From Pseudomonadota bacterium (lineage in GTDB: Bacteria > Pseudomonadota > Alphaproteobacteria > Rhodospirillales > Magnetospirillaceae), in the NCBI GenBank assembly GCA_023458315.1, contig JAEXAH010000142.1, positions 1 through 64,000 on the forward strand: a stretch of DNA of 64,000 bases, in the 5' to 3' direction. The notes beneath the pieces are model-generated. The model worked only from the letters and a program-made list of their open reading frames with translations, did not search any database and was not told the DNA's origin. Position 1 is the first letter of the stretch. Every line of letters begins with the position of its first letter. This document shows positions 28,441 to 35,512 of the stretch, in pieces. The translations under genes and the position numbers were made by a program.

Positions 28441-28488
28441 GCCATTGAGGCCGCGGCCAAGCGGGCGGAGGCCCGCGCCCGGCGAGGG
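28441..28488. repeat. Dispersed intergenic repeat, copy 2
   Basis: Matches 288-335 at 43 of 48 bases in the same orientation. It sits between the hairpin after the lactate operon and a 32-bp palindrome. Two copies 28 kb apart in one window suggest a genome-wide intergenic family. Confidence 0.7.
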
Positions 28489-28494
28489 ACTATA

Positions 28495-28526
28495 GGAAAG
28501 TTCCGACCCCGGGGTCGGAACTTTCC
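28495..28526. other. Perfect 32-bp palindrome
   Basis: The 16-mer GGAAAGTTCCGACCCC (28495-28510) is directly followed by its exact reverse complement with no loop. It lies between converging genes (lactate dehydrogenase and DyP peroxidase). It could form a cruciform or an RNA hairpin serving as terminator for the peroxidase gene, which ends 12 bp away. Confidence 0.7.
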
Positions 28527-28537
28527 GGAACAGTGGA

Positions 28538-29446
28538 TCAGGCCAGGGATTCCAGGAAACCGGCCGACGGCGTGAAGAACGCCGCCCCCGTCACCGCCCG
28601 GGTGAAATCCAGCAGGCGGTCGCAATGGCCGTCGCCGTCACGCAACACCATGCGTTCCAGCATGCGGCGGAACGGTGCCGGATCGGCGCAATAGGCGACG
28701 AAATACAGGCCGTTTTCCGCGATGCCGCCCCACGGCAGGCTGTGGCGCAGCACTTCCAGTTCCTCGCCATCATCCTCGATCACCACGCGGGCGATGTGGG
28801 CGGTGGGCGGCTTGACGTCGTCGTCCAGTTCCTCGTCCGCGTCCTTGGTGCGGCCGATGCAGCCTTCCTGTTCGGCAACCGGCATGGCCTCCCAGCGTGA
28901 CAGGTCGTGCACATAGCGTTGCAGACTGACATAGGAGCCCCCGGCGAAGGGACCGTCGGCCACCAGCGCCACCTCGGCGCGCTCGTCGCCCTCGGGGTTC
29001 TCGGTGCCATCGACGAAGCCGGTCAGGTCGCGGCCGCCCAGATGCTTGTAGCCCATCACCTCCTCGACCAGTTCGGCGCCGCCCGCCAGCGCCTTCAGGA
29101 AGTCGCGGGCCAGGATCAGGTTGGCGTCGTGGCGCGGCGAATGGATGTGCAGGAACAGGTCGGCCGGGGTGGCGGGCGCCACGCGCGGGCCGTCGGCCAG
29201 CGGCGCGAAAGGAACCAGCCCCGGCGGCGCATCGCATCCGGTGACATCGCGCCACGCCCGGGCACCGATGCCCAGGGCGCTGACCAGGGCCGCCTCGCCC
29301 AGCCGCTCGGCCACCTGCCGGGTCAGCGCGGGCAGCGCCGCCGCCGCCTTGCGCACCCGCGCCGCGCCGTCGGCCGTCACCGTCAGGGTGATGAACAAGG
29401 CGAAATTACCGGTTTCCGCGCAGATTGCCGTTTGCGCCACAGCCAT
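28538..29446 (-). CDS. DyP-type heme peroxidase
   Basis: A 302-residue dye-decolorising peroxidase of the bacterial YfeX-like type, which uses H2O2 to oxidise a broad range of substrates with heme b. The diagnostic distal motif GFVDGTENP lies near residues 143-151; the probable proximal heme-ligand His is in PPTAHIARVVIED (about 222-234). No signal peptide or Tat motif is present, so it is probably cytoplasmic or an encapsulin cargo. No encapsulin gene is visible nearby, and the C-terminus (PSAGFLESLA) is not an obvious targeting tail. It is a single-gene unit with the palindrome just downstream and the kinase genes divergent upstream. Confidence 0.92.
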   Translation of the reverse strand: MAVAQTAICAETGNFALFITLTVTADGAARVRKAAAALPALTRQVAERLGEAALVSALGIGARAWRDVTGCDAPPGLVPFAPLADGPRVAPATPADLFLHIHSPRHDANLILARDFLKALAGGAELVEEVMGYKHLGGRDLTGFVDGTENPEGDERAEVALVADGPFAGGSYVSLQRYVHDLSRWEAMPVAEQEGCIGRTKDADEELDDDVKPPTAHIARVVIEDDGEELEVLRHSLPWGGIAENGLYFVAYCADPAPFRRMLERMVLRDGDGHCDRLLDFTRAVTGAAFFTPSAGFLESLA

Positions 29447-29650
29447 CCGTTACCCCCTTTGCCGTTGTGCATGCTGGGACGGCCTTGCCGTCATTCATAA
29501 TCGGACGGCAGCTTAGACCAAACCAGGGGCGGAGTGAACGCGGGCCGCTCGAAAAACTTTGGCTGTGCGGTTCCGACCTATGTACAATGCCGGATACACC
29601 CTTGGTAGATGACCATACCTCGGTCGAACCACCAAGGCGGACGGGTGGGG

Positions 29651-32347
29651 ATGGGGACGAGTTTGACGGCACATGGCATCGAGGCGCCGCACCGCGCGCC
29701 CGGCGGGCTGACTATCGGCCGCCTGGTGTTCGGATTGGTGGCGGTGCTGGTTCTGGGCGTGTGGGGCGCGGTGCTGCGCGACGCGCACCAGCAATACCGG
29801 CTGTTCCAGGAAACCCAGCGGGTGATGGCCGACAACGTGTTGGTCGACCGTCTGCTGTCGGCCGGTCGCGCCATGATCCTGGAACGGGGATACATGGCGC
29901 TGTCCCTGGCGGCCCCGGCCCCGGCGGCCCGGGAACCCCTGGCCCTGATCCTTGAAAGCCGCCACAGCGCCGAGGGCGACCTGGCCGCCGCCCTGCCCCG
30001 TCTGGCCCAGCCGAGCGAATTGCGCGACGCCCTGGCCCGGCTGGAGGCATTGCGCCCGCGCGCCGACCACGCCGCCACCCTGCCCTTGGCCGAGCGCGAT
30101 CCCGCGTTGCGCGGTGAATGGCGGGCCACCTATGGCACGGTGCTGCACGAACTGGCCGATGCGGTGCGCGATACGGCATTGCCCGGCACGCGCGGCGTCA
30201 TCGCGGTGCGCCGCCTGACCCGCATCAAACTGGCGGCGCTGGAACTGCGCCGGGTGGTGGGCGAGGAAGCGGCCCGCATCGGCGACGCCGCCGCGTCGGG
30301 CCGCGCGCTGACGCCCGCCGAACTGATGGCCCTGGCCCAATTGCGCGGCGGCGCAGGCATGATCTGGGCCGACCTGTGGACCGAGGCCGAGAACGTCGCG
30401 TCTCCCGATCTGCTGACCGTCCTGGAAGACGTCCGCACCGTCCTGAAATCCGCCTTGTGGCCGTTGCAGGACCGTATCGTCGCGGCGTCGCTGAACGGTG
30501 CCCCGCTGACCCTGTCGGCGGCGGAATACAGTGCCGTCTCGGCGCCGGTGCTGGACCAGTTGGCCCGGTTGATGGACCTGTCGCGCGACGCGACCGCCGC
30601 CCAGGCGCTGGCCGCCAACCGCGCCGCCGCCCGGGCGCTGACCCTGCACACCGCCCTGGCTTTGATCGCGCTGGGCTTCGGCATCGCCGCCCTGGTGGTG
30701 TTGCGCCGCCGCCTGCTGGCGCCGTTGCGACGGCTGCGTTCCGATCTGCGGCGGCTGGCACGCGGCGACCTGGACATCGCCACCATCGCCCCGGGCCACG
30801 ACGACGAGTTGGGGCAGATGCGGGCCGCCATCAACGAATTCCGCGACGTGCTGGACGAACGCCGGGCCTTGTGGAACGCCCTGCCCGACCTGATCTGCTT
30901 CAAGGATGCCGAAGGGCGCTGGCAGTGGATCAACGGCGCCGCCGCCACCCTGTTCGCGCTGGAGGACGCCGATTACCGCGGACGGAACGACGAGGCGGTG
31001 GCCCGCGCCGCGCCCCATCTGGCGCCATGGCTGCAATCGGCCGCCGCCGCCGACGAGGGCGTGCGCCGCGACGGCACCACCCTGAGCCGCGAAGAGGTGA
31101 TCGCCGACATCCACGGCGACATCCACTTCTTTCAGGTGCTGCGGGTGCCGCTGTTCCATGCCGGGCGGGTGTGTCGCGGCTCGGTGGTGCTGGGGCGCGA
31201 CGTCACCGACCGCCGCCGCACGGAAATGGCCATGGCGCGGCTGGCGCAGCAGAACCAGTTGCTGCTGGATTGCGCGGGCGAAGGCATCATCGGCCTGGAT
31301 GCCCAGGGCCGCATCACCTTCGTCAACCCGGCGGTCGAGCGGCTGACCGGCTGGGATTCCCCCGACATGGTCGGCGAGGTGCAACACCACCTGATGCATT
31401 CCCGCCATACCGACGGCACCCCCTATGCCGAGGCGGATTGCCCCATCCACCAGACCCTGGTGGACGGCCAGACCCGCCATTGCGAGCGCGAAACCTTTTG
31501 GCGGCGCGACGGCAGCCCCCTGCCGGTGGAATTCACCGTCACCCCCATCCGCGAACAGGGCGGCGTGCGCGGGGCGGTGGTGATCTTCCGCGACATTCAG
31601 GCCCGCCTGAACGCCGAGCAGGAAATCGATTCGCTGCTGGCCGACCTCAAGCGTTCCAACGGCGAACTGGAACGTTTCGCCTATGTGGCGTCGCACGACC
31701 TGCGCCAGCCGTTGCGCATGATCAACAGCTACCTGACCCTGCTGGAGCGCCGCATGCAGGGCCGCCTGGAGGACGAGGAAAAGGAATTCCTTGGGTTCGC
31801 CGTGGACGGCGCCCAGCGCATGGACCGCATGATCCTGGACCTGCTGGATTATTCCCGCATCGGCCGCAGCAACGACACCGAGCAGGTGCGGCTGGCCGAC
31901 GTGCTGGGCGGCGCCCTGTCCAGCCTGGGGCCGCTGGCCCAGGAAAGCGGCGCCGAGATCACCATCCCGGCCGATCTGCCCCTGGTGTCGGGCGTGCGTT
32001 CGGAACTGGAGCGCCTGTTCCAGAACCTGCTGTCCAATGCCCTGAAATTCCGGGTCGAGGACAGAAAGCCGCGTATCGACGTCACCTGCACGGCCCAAGG
32101 CGATACTTGGCTGCTGACGGTGGCCGACAACGGCATCGGCATCGATCCGGCCCAGCACGACCGCCTGTTCACCATCTTCCAGCGTCTGGTGCCCCAGACC
32201 CGCTACGAGGGCACCGGCATCGGCCTGGCGTCGTGCCGCAAGATCGTCGAACATCACGGCGGCCGCATCTGGATCGAGTCCCGACCCGGTCAGGGCACCA
32301 CTTTCCTGTTCACCCTGCCCCGCCATAATCAACACCTTGCGGAATAA
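29651..32347 (+). CDS. Membrane sensor histidine kinase with HAMP and PAS domains
   Basis: An 898-residue kinase. TM1 (about 22-42) and TM2 (about 330-352) bracket a largely helical periplasmic region of about 290 residues. HAMP-like sequence (RRLARGDLDIATIAPGHDDE) follows, then two PAS domains (about 410-520, 530-640), a phytochrome-type HisKA domain with FAYVASHDLRQPLRMI (His near 684) and an ATPase domain with NALKF, DNGIGIDP and GTGIGL. No receiver domain is attached and no response regulator gene is adjacent. Start chosen at ATG 29651; a longer frame opens at 29609 without a better ribosome site. First of three tandem kinase genes; its transmitter closely resembles that of the third. Confidence 0.85.
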   Translation: MGTSLTAHGIEAPHRAPGGLTIGRLVFGLVAVLVLGVWGAVLRDAHQQYRLFQETQRVMADNVLVDRLLSAGRAMILERGYMALSLAAPAPAAREPLALILESRHSAEGDLAAALPRLAQPSELRDALARLEALRPRADHAATLPLAERDPALRGEWRATYGTVLHELADAVRDTALPGTRGVIAVRRLTRIKLAALELRRVVGEEAARIGDAAASGRALTPAELMALAQLRGGAGMIWADLWTEAENVASPDLLTVLEDVRTVLKSALWPLQDRIVAASLNGAPLTLSAAEYSAVSAPVLDQLARLMDLSRDATAAQALAANRAAARALTLHTALALIALGFGIAALVVLRRRLLAPLRRLRSDLRRLARGDLDIATIAPGHDDELGQMRAAINEFRDVLDERRALWNALPDLICFKDAEGRWQWINGAAATLFALEDADYRGRNDEAVARAAPHLAPWLQSAAAADEGVRRDGTTLSREEVIADIHGDIHFFQVLRVPLFHAGRVCRGSVVLGRDVTDRRRTEMAMARLAQQNQLLLDCAGEGIIGLDAQGRITFVNPAVERLTGWDSPDMVGEVQHHLMHSRHTDGTPYAEADCPIHQTLVDGQTRHCERETFWRRDGSPLPVEFTVTPIREQGGVRGAVVIFRDIQARLNAEQEIDSLLADLKRSNGELERFAYVASHDLRQPLRMINSYLTLLERRMQGRLEDEEKEFLGFAVDGAQRMDRMILDLLDYSRIGRSNDTEQVRLADVLGGALSSLGPLAQESGAEITIPADLPLVSGVRSELERLFQNLLSNALKFRVEDRKPRIDVTCTAQGDTWLLTVADNGIGIDPAQHDRLFTIFQRLVPQTRYEGTGIGLASCRKIVEHHGGRIWIESRPGQGTTFLFTLPRHNQHLAE

Positions 32348-32440
32348 GATCGGCGGCGGGACGCGGCTCGTGCTTTTCGTCTTGGCGCCCTTATACCTTC
32401 GCAGTAGATTCCCAACATCGCGCCGCGCTTTGGAAACGTC

Positions 32441-35400
32441 ATGTCCAACCAACAGCCGATAACCGCCCCGGGACGCCCGCGGCGATCCCCCTGGTCGGCA
32501 TACCGCGTGGCGCTGGTGGTCATCGCGGGTCTGTTGGGCTGCGTGGCGGTTCACCTGAAGCTGACCCATGACAAGGCGATCCGCGACGCCGAAACCCTGA
32601 TCCAGTCGCTGGCCCTCGCCTCGGAACAGCATATCGGCGGCAGCCTGGAGGCGGTGGATTCCCTGTTGGGGGAACTGGCGGCCACCGTGCGCGAGGATCG
32701 TCTGTCCGACCCGCGTTTCCAGCGCAATTTCGCCGCCCGCCTGCCATCCTATCCGGAAGTCCGCTACATGGCGGTGGTCGGCGCCGATGGCCGCATCCTG
32801 CCGCAAAGCTGGCCGCAAGGCGTGCTGAGTCGCACTGTCATCGACGTGTCGGACCGGCTGTACTTCACCGCCCAGCGCGACGCCACCGGCCCCGCGCGGC
32901 TGGTGGTGGGCGATCCGGTGGTCGGCCTCAACACCAACGAACGCACCCTGCATCTGTCGCGGCCGGTGCGCGGCCGCGACGGCAAATTCGCGGGCGTGGT
33001 GGTGGCGGCCGTCAACCCCGACCTTTACGCCGGGTTCCTGTCGTCGGTGCTGTATGACGAATCCGGGTCCACCGAATTGCTGTCCCTGGGCGGCCGCATC
33101 GTCGCCCGCGCGCCGAACCACACCCGCGAATTCGGCCGCGACATTTCGGACAGCGACCTGTTCCGCGTCTGGGTGCCGCGCCAGCCCGTCGGGGTGGCCC
33201 ATCTGGTCGCCCGCACCGACGGCATCGACAAGATGCTGGCCTATCGGGTGATGCCGGAATTCTCGCTGATGGTCACGGCCGGCATCTCGCGCGACAAGGC
33301 GCTGGCGGGATGGCGACGGATGGCCCTGGCCGAAGTGCCGCTGGCCGCCGCCTTTTGCGGCCTGCTGCTGTACTGGACCCGCCACATCCGGCGGCAGAAC
33401 AGCCAGTTGGACGCCGAGCAGCACAAGCTGGAGGAAACCGTCGCCCAGCGCAGCCGCCAATTGGAGGACGCCCGCCATCTGGCCGACCTGCGCACCGAGC
33501 AATTGGGCCGCATCAACGAGGAACTGAAGCGCCTGACCCTGGTGGCGTCGCATCATTTGCAGGAACCGCTGCGGTCCATCGTCAGTTGCAGCCAGATGGT
33601 GGCGCGGTCGCTGGCGCCGTCCATCCCCGACGGCCTGCACGCCGAGGTCGACACCATCTGCGCCGAGGGCCTGAAGCTGAAGGCGCGGCTGAGTACCTTT
33701 GAATCGCGGGTCGCCGAACTGACCCGCAACGCCGCCGAGCGCGACGCCCCCGAAGCGGCCATGCCGCCGCTGCCGCCGCCGGAACCGCCCGCCGCCCGCT
33801 CGCTGACCGCCCGCGCGGTGGCCGTGGCCATCGGCGGCGCCCTGCTGATCGGCAACGTGCTTCAGGCCCGCCACGACCACGACGCCGCCATCCAGGCCGC
33901 CGAGAACCTGACCGGCGCCGTGGTCAAAAGCATCGCCCACCATCTGCAAGCCTCGTTCCGCCGCATCCACACTCTGCTGGACGACGTGGTGCTGGCCGCC
34001 GAGGACGGCCGCCTGGACGACGAATCCTTCGGCGAGCGCCTGACCGCGCGGCTGGCCACCATGCCGGAAGTGCGCATGGTGTCGCTGGCCGACGCCAACG
34101 GCCTGCTGCTGCCGCAGACCTGGCCGCCATACCGGATCGCCGAACGCGGCCTGACCGTGGCGGAACGGGAATATTTCCTGGAACAGTCCAAGACGCCGCG
34201 CCGTGGCCAGTTGGTGGTCGGCCGCCCGCGCATGGGCATGGTGGAAAAAGAACGCTCCATCCAGTTCTCGCTGCCCATCCTGTCCGTCAACGGCCGGTTC
34301 GAGGGTCTGAGCATCGCCTCGGTCAACCCCGACCTGTACGCCCGCTTCCTGGACGCCATGCTGCTGGACGAGGACGGCGCCTCGGCGGTGATCACCCTGT
34401 CCGGCCACATGCTGGCCCGCGCCCCCAAGCATGCCGAGAAATTCGGCATCGACATCTCCAACAGCGACCTGTTCGTGCGCTTCCTGCCGCGCTCGCCCGA
34501 CGGCATCGCCCATCTGGTGTCCAAGGCCGACGGCAACGACAAGCTGTTGGGCTATCGCGTCATCCCCGGTTTCCCGCTGGTGGTGACGTCGGGCTATTCC
34601 AAGGACAAGGCGCTGGCGGAATGGCGGGTGGTGTCGGGGCTGAGCAGCGTCCTGGCCATCCTGGCTTCGGCCATCCTGTATCTGTGGGCCCATCGCGCCG
34701 ACCGCCACGCCCATCGTCTGTGGCTGTACCGCCGCCAGTTGGCGGTCGAGGTGGCGGTGCGCACCGCCGGGCTGGCCACGGCCCACCACGAGGCGGAAAA
34801 CCGCTCGTCCCAGATGGCCGCCGCCAACGACCGCCTGCACGATCTGGTGCGCATGATCGCCGCCGACCTGAGCGGGCCGCTGGAGATCATGTCCGCCCAC
34901 ATCGCCCGCATGCGCGACCTGGCCGATCCCGATAACGAGGAATGCCGCCATTGGCTGGGCTTCATCCTGGCCAGCGACGTTCACCTCAAGGCGCTGTTGC
35001 GCGATTATCCCCGCTTCGTCGCCGCCCTGTGCCAGCAGCCGGAACCGGCCCCGGTCGATTGCGCCGCCGTGGTGCGGCAGGCGGTCGAACGACTGGGCCA
35101 GCCGTGGCGTGAAAGCGGCATCCGCCTGGAATGCGGTCCCTTGCCGTCGGTTCTGGCCGATGCCCGGCAACTGGAGGAAGTCTTCGTGCAATTGTTGGGC
35201 AACGCCGCCGCCCATGCCGCCCGCCCGGCCCCGGCCGTGGTGCACATCGCCGCCGAACGCCAGGACGGCGTCTGGCGGATCAGCGTCACCGATTCCGGCC
35301 CCGGCCTGCCGCCGGTCAACCCCGACCACCTGTTCCGCGCCTTTGAAACCGCCCACGACCGCAACCCGGATTCCACCGGGCTGGGGCTGCCGCTGTGCCG

Positions 35401-35512
35401 GGTGATCGTCCAGGCCCATGGCGGGCGCATCTGGGCGTCCTCGCGCCCCGGCAAGGGCTGTACCGTCAGCTTCACCCTGCCCGCCGCCGATGACGACGAG
35501 GTCCGGCCATGA
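32441..35512 (+). CDS. Internally duplicated dCache sensor kinase with split catalytic parts
   Basis: A 1023-residue protein made of two similar halves. Half 1: TM (about 20-42), dCache-like periplasmic domain (about 45-280), TM (about 295-315), then a HisKA-like helix with TLVASHHLQEPLRSI, whose His is residue 371; no ATPase domain follows. After a Pro-rich linker, half 2 repeats TM (about 455-478), dCache-like domain (about 480-715) and TM (about 730-751), then HisKA-like RMIAADLSGPLEIM, where the phospho-acceptor position is Ala 808. An ATPase domain with FVQLLGNAAAHAA, DSGPGLPP and GLGLPLC closes the protein. So the acceptor His and the ATP site are in different halves. Its stop overlaps the start of the next kinase (ATGA). 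Confidence 0.82.
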   Translation: MSNQQPITAPGRPRRSPWSAYRVALVVIAGLLGCVAVHLKLTHDKAIRDAETLIQSLALASEQHIGGSLEAVDSLLGELAATVREDRLSDPRFQRNFAARLPSYPEVRYMAVVGADGRILPQSWPQGVLSRTVIDVSDRLYFTAQRDATGPARLVVGDPVVGLNTNERTLHLSRPVRGRDGKFAGVVVAAVNPDLYAGFLSSVLYDESGSTELLSLGGRIVARAPNHTREFGRDISDSDLFRVWVPRQPVGVAHLVARTDGIDKMLAYRVMPEFSLMVTAGISRDKALAGWRRMALAEVPLAAAFCGLLLYWTRHIRRQNSQLDAEQHKLEETVAQRSRQLEDARHLADLRTEQLGRINEELKRLTLVASHHLQEPLRSIVSCSQMVARSLAPSIPDGLHAEVDTICAEGLKLKARLSTFESRVAELTRNAAERDAPEAAMPPLPPPEPPAARSLTARAVAVAIGGALLIGNVLQARHDHDAAIQAAENLTGAVVKSIAHHLQASFRRIHTLLDDVVLAAEDGRLDDESFGERLTARLATMPEVRMVSLADANGLLLPQTWPPYRIAERGLTVAEREYFLEQSKTPRRGQLVVGRPRMGMVEKERSIQFSLPILSVNGRFEGLSIASVNPDLYARFLDAMLLDEDGASAVITLSGHMLARAPKHAEKFGIDISNSDLFVRFLPRSPDGIAHLVSKADGNDKLLGYRVIPGFPLVVTSGYSKDKALAEWRVVSGLSSVLAILASAILYLWAHRADRHAHRLWLYRRQLAVEVAVRTAGLATAHHEAENRSSQMAAANDRLHDLVRMIAADLSGPLEIMSAHIARMRDLADPDNEECRHWLGFILASDVHLKALLRDYPRFVAALCQQPEPAPVDCAAVVRQAVERLGQPWRESGIRLECGPLPSVLADARQLEEVFVQLLGNAAAHAARPAPAVVHIAAERQDGVWRISVTDSGPGLPPVNPDHLFRAFETAHDRNPDSTGLGLPLCRVIVQAHGGRIWASSRPGKGCTVSFTLPAADDDEVRP

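Noticed and set aside
29513..35419. Very long open frame antisense to two kinase genes
   Set aside because: It is a mirror of GC-rich codon usage. The protein is His/Gln/Gly-rich with no family features, while the plus strand encodes well-defined kinases.
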